Source: Pseudomonas quercus (GTDB lineage Bacteria; Pseudomonadota; Gammaproteobacteria; Pseudomonadales; Pseudomonadaceae). Taken from it: 64,000 nucleotides of DNA. Below, piece by piece: positions 44,088 to 53,507 of the stretch; the stretch's first letter is position 1, and each line of letters opens with the position of its first letter. The stretch lies in assembly GCF_012033695.1 (NCBI RefSeq), contig NZ_JAAVJI010000009.1, positions 62,001-126,000 of the forward strand, written 5' to 3'. The translations under genes and the position numbers were made by a program. The notes beneath the pieces were generated by a model that saw nothing but the letters and a program-made list of their open reading frames with translations, did not search any database and was not told the DNA's origin.

Positions 44088-45062
44088 TCAGGCCTGGTTT
44101 TCCTGCTCGGTGAACAGGTCGCTGAACAGCATGCTGCTCAAATAGCGCTCGCCTGAGTCCGGCAGAATCACCACCAGTGTCTTGCCTTGCATCTCTGGCT
44201 GTTCAGCCAGCCGCACAGCCGCCGCCATGGCCGCGCCGCAGGAGATGCCGCACAGAATGCCTTCCTCACGCATCAGCCGCAGCGCCATGGCCTTGGCGTC
44301 GTCGTCACTGACCAGCTCTACTTGGTCTACCAGGCTCAGGTCCAGGTTCTTCGGCACAAACCCTGCCCCTATGCCTTGAATCTTATGGTGCGAGGGCTTG
44401 ATTTCCTCGCCGGCCATGGCCTGGGTAATCACAGGTGAACCAATAGGTTCCACAGCCACTGACAGGATCGGTTTTTGCTGGGTGTGTTTGATGTAGCGAG
44501 AGATGCCGGTGAGGGTGCCGCCGGTGCCCACGCCGGCCACCAGTACATCGATCGCCCCCTCCGTGTCGTTCCAGATTTCCGGGCCTGTGGTTTTTTCGTG
44601 AATGCCCGGGTTAGCCGGGTTTTCGAACTGTTGCGGCATGAAATACTGGGCAGGGTCGCTGGCCAGAATCTCCCCGGCCTTCTCGATGGCGCCTTTCATC
44701 CCCTTGGCAGGCTCGGTGAGCACCAGCTCGGCCCCCAAGGCCTTGAGTACCTTGCGCCGTTCCAGGCTCATGGAGGCAGGCATGGTCAACAGCAGCTTAT
44801 AGCCGCGTGCCGCCGCCACAAATGCCAGGCCAATACCAGTGTTGCCCGACGTAGGCTCTACGATGGTCATGCCCGCCTTGAGGCGGCCATCGGCCTCGGC
44901 GTCCCAGATCATGTTGGCGCCCACCCTGCATTTCACGGAGTAGCCAGGGTTACGGCCTTCGATCTTGGCCAGGATCGTCACGCCTGACGGTGTGATCCGG
45001 TTGATCCGTACCAGCGGCGTGTTGCCGATGGCGTGGGCGTTGTCAGAGAAAATGCGGCTCAT
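44088..45062 (-). CDS. cysK: Cysteine synthase A (O-acetylserine sulfhydrylase)
   Basis: 324 residues. PLP Lys44 in [14 protein letters not shown]; substrate loop [10 protein letters not shown] (71-80); phosphate-binding [11 protein letters not shown]; and the late [12 protein letters not shown] serine that contacts the pyridine nitrogen. Length and the SVKCR variant match CysK rather than CysM. It makes L-cysteine from O-acetylserine and sulfide. The upstream gene on the other strand is DUF748. Confidence 0.93.
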   Translation of the reverse strand: MSRIFSDNAHAIGNTPLVRINRITPSGVTILAKIEGRNPGYSVKCRVGANMIWDAEADGRLKAGMTIVEPTSGNTGIGLAFVAAARGYKLLLTMPASMSLERRKVLKALGAELVLTEPAKGMKGAIEKAGEILASDPAQYFMPQQFENPANPGIHEKTTGPEIWNDTEGAIDVLVAGVGTGGTLTGISRYIKHTQQKPILSVAVEPIGSPVITQAMAGEEIKPSHHKIQGIGAGFVPKNLDLSLVDQVELVSDDDAKAMALRLMREEGILCGISCGAAMAAAVRLAEQPEMQGKTLVVILPDSGERYLSSMLFSDLFTEQENQA

Positions 45063-45196
45063 GCCATATCCTTTTTGAACGTCGGAACCTGAGGTGGCCA
45101 GCAGGGTAAGCTTGCACCAGGAAGGCGTCCAGTGCTGGCAAGCCGAACGCTTTGGGCGCTAGAAAGTCCATTGAGCATGCTGAAGGAGCTGCTCCC

Positions 45197-46273
45197 ATGA
45201 AACGTCGTTATCGCTGGCCCCTGGTGGCCCTTGCTGCCCTGGTTGTGTTGCTGGTCATCGTACACATCGCCCTGCCCTTCCTGGTGCGGGACTATCTCAA
45301 CGACAAGCTGCATGACATGGGCGCCTACAGCGGCCACGTGGATGACGTGGACATTGCTCTGTGGCGCGGTGCCTACTCCATCAACGGCCTGCGCGTGACC
45401 AAGGTGGACGGCAAGGTGCCGGTACCCCTGGTAGACATTCCGCAAACCGACATTGCCGTGAGCTGGCATGCGCTCTGGTACGACCATGCGGTAGTGGCCC
45501 GTATCGCGTTCATGCAACCGGCGCTCAACTTTGTGGACGGGGGCGAGAATAAGCAGGCGTCTCAGACGGGTGCTGGTACTGACTGGCGCGCGCAGCTGGA
45601 AAAACTGCTGCCGATCACCCTGAACGAGATTCGGATCGATAACGGCAAGATCACCTTCAACAACTTCACCTCCAAACCCCCGGTGAAGTTGGCTGCTACC
45701 GATATCAACGCCAGCCTGTACAACCTCACCAACGTGGAGGACTCCGACGGCAAGCGTGATGCCCGCTTCGAGGGCAAGGCCGTGCTGTTCGGCCAGGCCC
45801 CGCTGGACGCCAAGGCCACCTTCGACCCGTTCAACAATTTCGAGGATTTCGAATTCCGCCTGCGCGTGACAGACATCGAGCTCAAGCGCGTGAACGACTT
45901 CGCCTCGGCCTATGGCAAATTCGATTTCAACGCAGGCCACGGGGACGTGGTGATCGAGGCCCAGGCAACCAATGGCAAGCTATCGGGCTATATCAAGCCT
46001 CTGCTACGTGATGTAGACGTCTTCAATTGGCAGCAGGACGTGGAAAACAAGAACAAAGGGTTCTTCCGTTCGGTATGGGAAGCCTTGGTAGGGGGTACGG
46101 AAACAGTGCTCAAGAACCAGCGCAAAAACCAGTTCGCCACCCGTGTAGACCTGAGCGGCAACGTTCACCGCCAGGACATCAGCCCGTTGCAGGCCTTCTG
46201 GGAAATCCTGCGCAATGGTTTTGTACAAGCGTTCAATGCCCGGTACGAGCAGGCGCCGCCTAGCAAGGACTGA
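45197..46273 (+). CDS. DUF748 domain, AsmA-like envelope protein
   Basis: 358 residues from the ATG at 45197 with AAGGAG upstream. A single N-terminal helix (WPLVALAALVVLLVIVHIALPFLV) anchors a periplasmic beta-rich region: DYLNDKLHDMGAYSGHVDDVDI, ALWRGAYSINGLRVTKVDG, FNNFTSKPPVKLAATDINASL and GHGDVVIEAQATNGKLSGYIKPLLRDVDVF. This is the DUF748/AsmA-like plan, related to bridge-type lipid transport proteins, here short. Role inferred from fold only. Confidence 0.8.
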   Translation: MKRRYRWPLVALAALVVLLVIVHIALPFLVRDYLNDKLHDMGAYSGHVDDVDIALWRGAYSINGLRVTKVDGKVPVPLVDIPQTDIAVSWHALWYDHAVVARIAFMQPALNFVDGGENKQASQTGAGTDWRAQLEKLLPITLNEIRIDNGKITFNNFTSKPPVKLAATDINASLYNLTNVEDSDGKRDARFEGKAVLFGQAPLDAKATFDPFNNFEDFEFRLRVTDIELKRVNDFASAYGKFDFNAGHGDVVIEAQATNGKLSGYIKPLLRDVDVFNWQQDVENKNKGFFRSVWEALVGGTETVLKNQRKNQFATRVDLSGNVHRQDISPLQAFWEILRNGFVQAFNARYEQAPPSKD

Positions 46274-46340
46274 CCCGCTTCAAGCGGCAAGCTATGCGGT
46301 GCAAGTTGCAAGCTATAAGCTGCAAGTAAAGGCAGATTGG

Positions 46341-46410
46341 CTTGCGGCTTGCGGCTTGCGGCTTGCGGCTTGCGGCTTGCGGCTCGAAGCTTGAAGCTTG
46401 AAGCTCGAAT
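46341..46410. repeat. Tandem heptamer repeat (CTTGCGG)n before moxR
   Basis: Six exact copies of CTTGCGG from 46341 to 46382, then degenerate copies CTCGAAG, CTTGAAG, CTTGAAG, CTCGAAT to 46410. Related CAAGCTGCAAG text lies just upstream (46298-46327). The array ends one or two bases before the AAAAGGA ribosome binding site of the moxR gene. Confidence 0.85.
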
Positions 46411-46425
46411 CAAAAGGACCTCTGC

Positions 46426-47271
46426 ATGAAATTCGAAGGCACTCCCACCTATGTGGCCACCGCTGACCTGAAGCTGGCCGTGAACGCGGCTATCACCCTT
46501 GAGCGGCCTTTGCTGGTAAAGGGCGAGCCTGGCACTGGCAAGACCCTCCTGGCCGAGCAACTGGCTGAGGCCTTCGGGGCGCGGTTGATCACCTGGCATA
46601 TCAAGTCCACGACCAAGGCCCACCAAGGCTTGTACGAATACGATGCGGTCAGCCGCCTGCGGGACTCCCAACTGGGGGTCGATAAGGTTCACGATGTGCG
46701 CAACTACCTGAAGAAGGGCAAGTTGTGGGAAGCCTTCGAGGCCGAGGAGCGGGTGATTCTGCTGATCGATGAAATCGACAAGGCGGATATCGAGTTCCCT
46801 AACGACCTGCTGCAAGAACTCGACAAGATGGAGTTCTACGTATACGAAACGGATGAAACCATCCGGGCCCGCCATCGCCCGATCATCATCATTACCTCCA
46901 ACAATGAAAAGGAGCTGCCAGACGCGTTCCTGCGCCGGTGCTTTTTTCACTACATTGCCTTTCCGGACCGGGACACCTTGCAGAAGATCGTGGACGTGCA
47001 TTTCCCCGGTATTCGGCAAAGCCTGGTCAGTGAAGCACTGGATGTGTTCTTTGATGTGCGCAAAGTGCCAGGGCTGAAGAAAAAGCCTTCCACGTCCGAA
47101 CTGGTGGATTGGCTCAAGCTGCTGATGGCGGACCACATTGGCGAAGCCGTGCTGCGCGAGCGCGACCCTACCAAGGCCATTCCGCCGCTGGCCGGTGCCT
47201 TGGTCAAGAATGAACAGGATGTGCAGTTGCTTGAGCGCCTGGCCTTCATGAGCCGGCGTAACAATCGCTGA
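46426..47271 (+). CDS. MoxR-type AAA+ ATPase
   Basis: 281 residues, ATG after AAAAGGA. Walker A GEPGTGKT at 33-40, Walker B RVILLIDEIDKAD, sensor 1 IIITSNNEKELPDAF and the arginine-finger region RRCFFHYIAFPD. MoxR ATPases pair with VWA proteins to insert cofactors or mature complexes. The next gene is such a VWA protein 14 bases later, and the pair is the CoxD/CoxE-like arrangement. Target in the cell unknown. Confidence 0.9.
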   Translation: MKFEGTPTYVATADLKLAVNAAITLERPLLVKGEPGTGKTLLAEQLAEAFGARLITWHIKSTTKAHQGLYEYDAVSRLRDSQLGVDKVHDVRNYLKKGKLWEAFEAEERVILLIDEIDKADIEFPNDLLQELDKMEFYVYETDETIRARHRPIIIITSNNEKELPDAFLRRCFFHYIAFPDRDTLQKIVDVHFPGIRQSLVSEALDVFFDVRKVPGLKKKPSTSELVDWLKLLMADHIGEAVLRERDPTKAIPPLAGALVKNEQDVQLLERLAFMSRRNNR

Positions 47272-47284
47272 TGGGGCGCACGCC

Positions 47285-48463
47285 ATGCTGCTGAACCTGT
47301 TCAATGAAATGCGCGCCGCCAAGGTGCCCGTATCCCTGCGCGAATGGCTGGACCTGCTGGAGGCGCTTGAGCACCACGTTGTGTTTGCCGACATGGACGC
47401 CTTCTACTACCTGGCCAGAGCCATTCTGGTGAAGGACGAGCGCCACTTCGACAAGTTCGACCGCGCGTTTTCCACCTACTTCAATGGCCTTCAGAGCCTC
47501 GGCGAGCACCTGGACGCGATGATTCCAGAAGACTGGTTGCGCAAGGCGTTCGAGCGCTCCTTGAGCGCTGAAGAACGGGCCCAGCTCCAGACCCTGGGTG
47601 GCCTGGACCAACTGATTGAAGCGTTCAAGCAGCGCCTGGCGGAACAGACCGCCCGCCATGCCGGGGGAAGCAAATGGATCGGTACGGGCGGCACCAGCCC
47701 CTTCGGGTCGGGCGGCTATCACCCCGAGGGCATTCGGGTCGGCAACGAAGGCCAACGGCAGGGCAAGGCGGCGAAAGTATGGGACCAGCGGGACTACAAG
47801 AACCTGGACGATCAGGTAGAGCTGGGTACGCGTAACCTCAAGCTGGCCCTGCGCAGGCTACGCAAGTTCGCGCGCCACGGCGCTGCGGACGAGCTGGACA
47901 TCGATGGCACCATCGACCACACCGCCCGCGATGGCGGCTTGTTGAACATCCAGCTAAGGCCGGAACGGCGCAACAGCATCAAGCTGCTGCTGTTGTTCGA
48001 CATTGGCGGCTCCATGGATGCCCATGTGAGGACCTGTGAAGAACTGTTTTCTGCCTGCAAGGCCGAGTTCAAGCACCTGGAGTATTACTACTTTCATAAC
48101 TTCGTCTACGAAGACGTGTGGAAGAACAACCTGCGCCGCACCTCGGAGCGCACCGCCACCTACGACCTTTTGCACACTTATGGCGCTGATTACAAGGTGA
48201 TCTTTATCGGTGACGCGGCCATGTCACCTTATGAAATCACTCACCCAGGCGGCAGTGTGGAGCATTGGAACGAAGAGACCGGTGAGGTATGGATGCGCCG
48301 CTTTCAGGACAAATTCCGCCGGATTATCTGGCTCAATCCCTACCCTCAGGACACCTGGCACTACACCGCCTCGACCCGTGTGGTGCAAACCTTAGTACAC
48401 AACCACATGTACCCCCTCACCTTGGCAGGCCTGGAAGAGGGAATGCGCTACCTGGCCAAGTGA
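47285..48463 (+). CDS. CoxE-like VWA domain protein, MoxR partner
   Basis: 392 residues, ATG 14 bases after the MoxR stop. N-terminal helical region (MLLNLFNEMRAAKVPVSLREWLDLLEAL), a Gly-rich linker around TGGTSPFGSGGYHPEG, and a C-terminal VWA domain with MIDAS motif LLLLFDIGGSMDAHVRT, followed by YYYFHNFVYEDVWKN and VIFIGDAAMSPYE. The MIDAS Asp-x-Gly-x-Ser is intact. It should bind a metal and work with the MoxR ATPase as a chaperone pair. Confidence 0.88.
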   Translation: MLLNLFNEMRAAKVPVSLREWLDLLEALEHHVVFADMDAFYYLARAILVKDERHFDKFDRAFSTYFNGLQSLGEHLDAMIPEDWLRKAFERSLSAEERAQLQTLGGLDQLIEAFKQRLAEQTARHAGGSKWIGTGGTSPFGSGGYHPEGIRVGNEGQRQGKAAKVWDQRDYKNLDDQVELGTRNLKLALRRLRKFARHGAADELDIDGTIDHTARDGGLLNIQLRPERRNSIKLLLLFDIGGSMDAHVRTCEELFSACKAEFKHLEYYYFHNFVYEDVWKNNLRRTSERTATYDLLHTYGADYKVIFIGDAAMSPYEITHPGGSVEHWNEETGEVWMRRFQDKFRRIIWLNPYPQDTWHYTASTRVVQTLVHNHMYPLTLAGLEEGMRYLAK

Positions 48464-48479
48464 GGGGCCATCAGTCGGT

Positions 48480-48571
48480 GCTTGTTCCCAGGCTTCGCCT
48501 GGTCCTACAAGGTCACCAGGCATGGAATGGCTTTTGTAGGAGTAGGCGCCAGCCTGCGAACAGGCGCCTAC
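48480..48571. repeat. REP-like palindromes between converging genes
   Basis: Two hairpins: CCAGGCTTCGCCTGG (48488-48502) and GTAGGCGCC (48542-48550) with GGCGCCTAC (48563-48571). TGTAGGAGTAG between them is a Pseudomonas REP-like core. The second stem covers the DUF2937 stop codon. Confidence 0.65.
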
Positions 48572-49089
48572 CGCCAGCTCTCCGGAATCGGTTTTCTTGG
48601 TCGAATACCAAAGGTGTACCCAACGCCAATAAGCAACCATTCCACAGCGGCAGCCAGCAACAACGCCACCACAATGCCCCAGGCAATGGCTTCAGGCGAA
48701 AGGGGCACGCGGTAGTCATAGTTGCTTAAAGTTTCATCCCGGATCTGCCGGTCAGCTGCTGTCGCCACATGCCAGGCCCGTTCGTACCAATGGCCTTGCA
48801 GCGCCTGCCATTCCTGCTCCAGCGCCACTTCACGGTTGACCAGCCCAGCCACGCTTTGGGCATCGCTGCGGAACACAGGGTCCTCGCTGCTCTGGTAATG
48901 CTGTACCAAGGCCTGCAGGTCGCCATTGAAGAACTTGCGGGCTGTTTCGTTGAAGCCTTCCAACGCCCGCTGAGCCTCGATCAAGTGCGCCTGCACCCGC
49001 TGGGTATAGTCATTGATTACACCGGGCACCTGCACCCCTACCAGCAAGCCCACCGCGAACAGTATCAGCCGAAGGTAACTACGCAGCAT
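48568..49089 (-). CDS. DUF2937 family membrane protein
   Basis: 173 residues. N-terminal helix LRLILFAVGLLVGVQVPG, a long helical periplasmic segment (NDYTQRVQAHLIEAQRALEGFNETARKF), and a C-terminal helix AIAWGIVVALLLAAAVEWLLIGVGYTFG. This matches the DUF2937 family of unknown function. It follows the amidotransferase gene by nine bases and may be co-transcribed with it. Confidence 0.82.
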   Translation of the reverse strand: MLRSYLRLILFAVGLLVGVQVPGVINDYTQRVQAHLIEAQRALEGFNETARKFFNGDLQALVQHYQSSEDPVFRSDAQSVAGLVNREVALEQEWQALQGHWYERAWHVATAADRQIRDETLSNYDYRVPLSPEAIAWGIVVALLLAAAVEWLLIGVGYTFGIRPRKPIPESWR

Positions 49090-49098
49090 GGAGCATCC

Positions 49099-49875
49099 TT
49101 ATTCGATATGGCCTTCAGATACGCATTCACCGCCCCGCCACAGCGCCCAGCGCCCCGGCTCATGGCGGTGCCAGGTTTCATCTTCGGTGAGCGGTTCGGT
49201 GGCGATCACCGTTACCACGTCATCGGGTGTGGTCTCAGCGGTAAAGTCCACGATCACGTCCACGTCTTTGAGCCGGGCCGGCCCGAAAGGTGCCCGCCGG
49301 GTAATGTGGGACAGTTTGGTCGAACAGAAGGTGAACAACCAGTCGCCATCGCTCAGCAGGCCGTTGAACACACCTAGCCGGCGGTAGTGGGCGCACGCCT
49401 CTACCAGAACAGGCAGCAGGTATTCTTCCTGCACAGCCTCGGGAAACGCGGTGCGCACACGGTTGAGCAAGTCGCAGAAGGCGGCTTCACTGTCCGTGTC
49501 GCCAATGGGGCGATAGAAACCGGGTGAGGGTAGGAAGTTCGTCAATTGCCCATTGTGGGCAAAGCACCAGTTGCGGCCCCAGAGCTCACGTACGAAGGGG
49601 TGGGTATTGGCCAGGCATACCTTGCCTACATTGGCCTGGCGCACATGGCCGATCACCACTTCGCTCTTGATAGGGTAGCGCTGCACCAGTTCTGCCACGC
49701 GTGAGTCACAACTGGGGGCCGGGTCTTGGAACAGCCGCAGGCCTCGGCCTTCATAAAACGCGATACCCCACCCATCACGGTGAGGGCCGGTGCGGCCGCC
49801 TCGCTGCATCAGGCCGGTGAAGCTGAAGACAATGTCGGTAGGCACATTGGCGCTCATGCCGAGCAATTCGCACAT
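49099..49875 (-). CDS. Class II glutamine amidotransferase (YafJ type)
   Basis: 258 residues beginning MCELLGMSANVPTDIVFS, so the nucleophile is Cys2 after Met removal. Ntn-hydrolase landmarks: GRTGPHRDGWGIAFY, VIGHVRQANVGKV, THPFVRELWGRNWCFAHNGQL and DTDSEAAFC. It is a stand-alone glutaminase domain of the YafJ/DUG3 class; by analogy to Dug3 it could act on gamma-glutamyl compounds such as glutathione. Function in Pseudomonas is not shown. Confidence 0.87.
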   Translation of the reverse strand: MCELLGMSANVPTDIVFSFTGLMQRGGRTGPHRDGWGIAFYEGRGLRLFQDPAPSCDSRVAELVQRYPIKSEVVIGHVRQANVGKVCLANTHPFVRELWGRNWCFAHNGQLTNFLPSPGFYRPIGDTDSEAAFCDLLNRVRTAFPEAVQEEYLLPVLVEACAHYRRLGVFNGLLSDGDWLFTFCSTKLSHITRRAPFGPARLKDVDVIVDFTAETTPDDVVTVIATEPLTEDETWHRHEPGRWALWRGGECVSEGHIE

Positions 49876-49899
49876 AAAGCCTCCCGAAAGGTTAGCGCG

Positions 49900-50427
49900 T
49901 CAAAGCCTGGGTTCTACCCGCAAGCCGGTGTCCGGCGGGCGCCTTGGCGTGCCGGTCGCCGGGCGTGAGTCCGTATCGTAACGGCCAGGTTCCAGCGGAG
50001 TTGCCTGCAGTGGCTCGTAAGGCACGCTGGCGTCAGCCTCTGCCCGTTTTGCCTGCCGCTCGGCGGCCGCCTCGCGCTCTGCCCGGCGAGCACGTGCACT
50101 GCGCTCCAACGGCCAGCGGACCAGTGCAAACACAACATACGCCACCATCGCTATCACACTGTACATGGCCAGGTCCGAGATGGCCCGCCAGGCATTGCCG
50201 GCGACCTTGAAGACCAGGTCCAGGGCAGAGATGGCGACGGCCGGCGCATATTGATCCTTGGCCGGGTCCACCACGGTAGGGGTCAGCAGCAACGCGGCAC
50301 CCAGTACACGCAGGGGTTCGCGAAGCCATCGCCACATCCAGCCGGTCAGGCGGAACCACACCAGCAGGCAGCCCAGTGCGGCAACGGCATAGATGCCCCA
50401 GGCAATGTAATAATCGTTCTCGGTCAT
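49900..50427 (-). CDS. Inner-membrane protein of unknown function
   Basis: 175 residues. Membrane helices: YYIAWGIYAVAALGCLLVWF, LRVLGAALLLTPTVV and AMYSVIAMVAYVVFALVRW. The C-terminal 65 residues are charged and Pro/Arg-rich (RARRAEREAAAERQAKRAE...RPPDTGLRVEPRL). It resembles a Pseudomonas-specific conserved protein; no enzymatic motif is visible. It lies upstream of, and on the same strand as, the amidotransferase gene. Confidence 0.72.
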   Translation of the reverse strand: MTENDYYIAWGIYAVAALGCLLVWFRLTGWMWRWLREPLRVLGAALLLTPTVVDPAKDQYAPAVAISALDLVFKVAGNAWRAISDLAMYSVIAMVAYVVFALVRWPLERSARARRAEREAAAERQAKRAEADASVPYEPLQATPLEPGRYDTDSRPATGTPRRPPDTGLRVEPRL

Positions 50428-50538
50428 GGTGCTCGTGGCATGGCAGCAAAGTGACGCTTATGATAACGGCTTTTAGCCGGCGGCGCAGTGCCGCTGGCCC
50501 GCGTGGCCACGCCGCGTTGCCACAGTGAGGACACACGC

Positions 50539-52581
50539 ATGTCACAGCCGATGCCCCCGATTGCTCGCAAGGCCGATGGGAACGACCCATATGCCTGGTT
50601 GCAGCACAAAGACAGCGACGAAGTGCTGGAGCACCTGCGTGCCGAAAACAGCTATCTGGACGCACAGCTGGCTGACCAGGCGCCCTTGCGCGAAGCCTTG
50701 TTCGAAGAAATCCGCAGCCGCATCCAGGAAACCGACCTGAGCCTGCCCTCCCCCTGGGGCCCCTGGCTGTATTATTCGCGTACCACTGCAGGTGACGAAT
50801 ACGCCCGCCATTACCGCGCACCGCGCCCGGCTGATGGTTCGCTCACCGTGGATGCTACACAGGAAGAACTGCTCCTGGACCCCAACGCCCTGGCCGACGG
50901 CGGGTTCCTGTCACTGGGTGCCTTCAGTGTCAGCCCAGACCACCAGCGCTTGGCCTACAGCCTGGACACCCAAGGGGACGAGGTGTATCAGCTGTTCGTG
51001 AAAACCCTGGCCAGCGGCGAGGTGGAGCACCTGCCCTTCGAAGACTGCGCCGGCAGCATGACCTGGGCCAACGACAGCACCACCCTGTTCTTTTCCACCC
51101 ACGACGACACCCACCGCCCCTACCGCCTGTACCGGCACCGCCTGGGTACGCCAGGCGCAGAGCAGGTATTCGAGGAACCCGATGGGCGCTTCTTCCTGCA
51201 TTGCTATCGGTCCAGCTCCGAGCGGCAACTGGTGCTGCACATCAATAGCAAAACCACCGCAGAAGCCTGGGTACTGGACGCAGAACACCCCGAAAAGCCT
51301 TTCGCTTGCGTGGCAGAACGCCGCGAAGGGCATGACTACGACATTGACCATGGCCAGTTGAACGGCCAATGGGCCTGGTTCATACGCACCAACCGGGACG
51401 GCCTGAACTTTGCCTTGTACCAGGCCCCAGGCGACACAGGCGTACCCGGCGAAGACCGTTGGCAATTGCTGGTGCCCCATAGCCCGACCCGCATGCTGGA
51501 TGGCTTCAGCCTGAACCACCGGGCTTACGTGCTGAGCTTGCGCGAAGGCGGCCTCCCGATCGTCCAGGTACACCCTGCAGGTGCAGCGGACTACCGCGTA
51601 CAGCTTCCGGATGCCGCCTACAGCCTGTATGTGCAGGACACCCTGGAATTCACAGGCGACCACATGCGCCTGCGCTATGAAGCCTTGAACCGCCCAGGGC
51701 AGGTGCGCCAGCTAAGCCTGGCCGATGGCGGGCAGGTGGTGCTCAAACAAACACCGGTACTGGGTGCGTTCAATGCCGACGACTACCTGAGCGAACGCCT
51801 ATGGGCCACTGCCCCGGACGGGACCCAGGTGCCCATCAGCCTGGTGCGCCGCCGCGACCGCATGGGTGAACCGATGCCACTGTACCTGTATGGGTACGGT
51901 GCCTATGGCGAAAGCCTGGACCCTTGGTTCTCCCATTCCCGCTTGAGCCTGCTGGACCGCGGCATAGGGTTTGCCATCGCCCACGTACGCGGCGGTGGCG
52001 AACTGGGAGAACAGTGGTACCAGGCGGGCAAGCAGGCCAACAAACACAACACGTTCACAGACTTCATTGCCTGTGCCGAGCACTTGATCAGTAACGGCAT
52101 TACCCGCGCCGACCAGTTGGTGATCAGCGGCGGCAGCGCAGGTGGGCTGTTGATCGGCGCAGTGTTGAACCAGCGCCCCGAACTGTTCGCAGCAGCCATC
52201 GCCGAAGTGCCTTTCGTAGACACCCTCAACACCATGCTCGACCCAGACCTGCCACTGACCGTGACCGAATACGACGAATGGGGTAACCCGCAGGAGCCTG
52301 AGGTCTATACCCGTATCAAGGCCTATGCCCCCTACGAAAACGTGAAGGCTCAGGCCTACCCTCACCTGCTGGCGGTGGCGGGCTACAACGATAGCCGGGT
52401 GGCTTATTGGGAGGCTGCCAAATGGGTGGCTCGGCTGCGCGAACTCAAAACGGACAACCACCTGTTGCTGCTCAAGACAGAGCTGGGCGCTGGCCATGGT
52501 GGCATGAGTGGGCGTTACCAAGGCCTGCGCGACGTCGCCCTTGAGTATGGGTTTGTACTCAAGGTGCTTAAACTGGTGTAA
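50539..52581 (+). CDS. ptrB: Oligopeptidase B (S9 family)
   Basis: 680 residues from the ATG at 50539 with GTGAGGA upstream. An N-terminal seven-bladed propeller precedes the alpha/beta hydrolase domain. The nucleophile is Ser533 in LVISGGSAGGLLIGAVL; PYENVKAQAYPHLLAVAGYNDSRVAYWE carries the Asp; and LGAGHGGMSGR the His. PLYLYGYGAYGESLDPWFSH and HVRGGGELGEQWYQAGK are family hallmarks. It cleaves short peptides after Arg and Lys. Position of Ser matches E. coli PtrB (532). Confidence 0.9.
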   Translation: MSQPMPPIARKADGNDPYAWLQHKDSDEVLEHLRAENSYLDAQLADQAPLREALFEEIRSRIQETDLSLPSPWGPWLYYSRTTAGDEYARHYRAPRPADGSLTVDATQEELLLDPNALADGGFLSLGAFSVSPDHQRLAYSLDTQGDEVYQLFVKTLASGEVEHLPFEDCAGSMTWANDSTTLFFSTHDDTHRPYRLYRHRLGTPGAEQVFEEPDGRFFLHCYRSSSERQLVLHINSKTTAEAWVLDAEHPEKPFACVAERREGHDYDIDHGQLNGQWAWFIRTNRDGLNFALYQAPGDTGVPGEDRWQLLVPHSPTRMLDGFSLNHRAYVLSLREGGLPIVQVHPAGAADYRVQLPDAAYSLYVQDTLEFTGDHMRLRYEALNRPGQVRQLSLADGGQVVLKQTPVLGAFNADDYLSERLWATAPDGTQVPISLVRRRDRMGEPMPLYLYGYGAYGESLDPWFSHSRLSLLDRGIGFAIAHVRGGGELGEQWYQAGKQANKHNTFTDFIACAEHLISNGITRADQLVISGGSAGGLLIGAVLNQRPELFAAAIAEVPFVDTLNTMLDPDLPLTVTEYDEWGNPQEPEVYTRIKAYAPYENVKAQAYPHLLAVAGYNDSRVAYWEAAKWVARLRELKTDNHLLLLKTELGAGHGGMSGRYQGLRDVALEYGFVLKVLKLV

Positions 52582-52612
52582 ATCAAGATCACGGCATAGC
52601 GAAGGCATCAGC

Positions 52613-53077
52613 ATGGCAAACGCCGCTTCACTGAACAACGAAATCCGCATCATGCTCATGGACTGCGGGCTGTTCAGCCAACTGCACCCCGATGACTGCG
52701 GGGTGGCCGCTGGCTACTTCAGCATTGTTTCCATGGCCCAGGGTACCCGTGTATTCGAAGAGGGTGACGCGGGTACCTTCATGTGCATCATTCATTACGG
52801 CAATGTGTCGGTTGCCAAGACCGATGCCGAGGGCAACCAGGTGGAGATCGCCTTGTTGCGCAAGGGCCGGTCGTTCGGAGAAATGGCCGTGCTCGATGGT
52901 GAGCGCCGGTCAGCGACCTGCACGGCGGCCACCGACTGCCAGTTGCTCAGCCTGGGCAAAGACTCTCTGGAAAAGATGATGAACGAGGCGCCGAAAGTGG
53001 CGGCCAAGGTTATCCGGGCGCTGGCCGTCGCACTGTCCAAGCGCCTGCGCATGGCGGACGGCCAACGCTTGTCGTAA
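52613..53077 (+). CDS. Cyclic nucleotide-binding domain protein
   Basis: 154 residues from the ATG at 52613 with GAAGG upstream. One cNMP-binding domain: LFSQLHPDDCGVAAGYFSIVSMAQGTRVFEEGDAGTFMCII, then the phosphate-binding cassette RSFGEMAVLDGERRSATCTAA and SLGKDSLEKMM. There is no helix-turn-helix, kinase or channel domain. The R-S-F-G-E-M-A-x-x-D-G-E-R-R-S cassette looks competent for ligand. It probably works as a regulatory partner; none is evident. Confidence 0.85.
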   Translation: MANAASLNNEIRIMLMDCGLFSQLHPDDCGVAAGYFSIVSMAQGTRVFEEGDAGTFMCIIHYGNVSVAKTDAEGNQVEIALLRKGRSFGEMAVLDGERRSATCTAATDCQLLSLGKDSLEKMMNEAPKVAAKVIRALAVALSKRLRMADGQRLS

Positions 53078-53082
53078 GCCTG

Positions 53083-53328
53083 CTAGCCGGTAGCTTTTTG
53101 GACAGCCGCCGGGCTAACCGGTGGTGGCTGGGGAACCTGCAACTCTGGCAAGGGCACGGCTGGGCTCGCTGGCGAGGCCGTGGCGCCGGGGCCGCCCTGC
53201 ACAGGCGTAGTGGCGGGTGCATTGGCAGGCACCGGGGGCGCGGCATCCACCGTCGCGGGCGCCTCGGTCGCCGCGTTGGCCGCCGAAGTGAACAGTGACA
53301 GCAACAGCAGAAGAAGAGGTCGAGTCAT
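53083..53328 (-). CDS. Exported Ala/Pro-rich small protein
   Basis: 81 residues from the ATG at 53328 with AAGG upstream. Signal peptide (LLLLLLSLFTSAANA). The mature part is nearly all Ala, Pro, Val and Thr (ATVDAAPPVPANAPATTPV...VPQPPPVSPAAVQ), so it is likely unstructured. No family recognised. It converges on the cNMP gene with a five-base gap. Confidence 0.6.
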   Translation of the reverse strand: MTRPLLLLLLSLFTSAANAATEAPATVDAAPPVPANAPATTPVQGGPGATASPASPAVPLPELQVPQPPPVSPAAVQKATG

Positions 53329-53507
53329 GGCAGCCTTGCACTGCTGAAAATAAGGCGTAAAGCTATCCCTGCCCACGCTTCACGGCAAGCCTTATGTGAA
53401 CGCCGTCACAGTGCCGGCAAAAAGCTTTAGCGGCCGCATGCCGGCTAGCGCTTGCCTGGCGCTGGCCGCCCCTTGATAATCGCGCACTTTTCAAACAGGG
53501 CCTGGCC

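Noticed and set aside
46165..47394. Minus-strand frame of 409 codons opposite moxR, reading through the heptamer array
   Set aside because: The repetitive Arg-Lys-Pro-Gln-Ala-Ala-Ser stretch is just the translated repeat; MoxR on the plus strand is certain.
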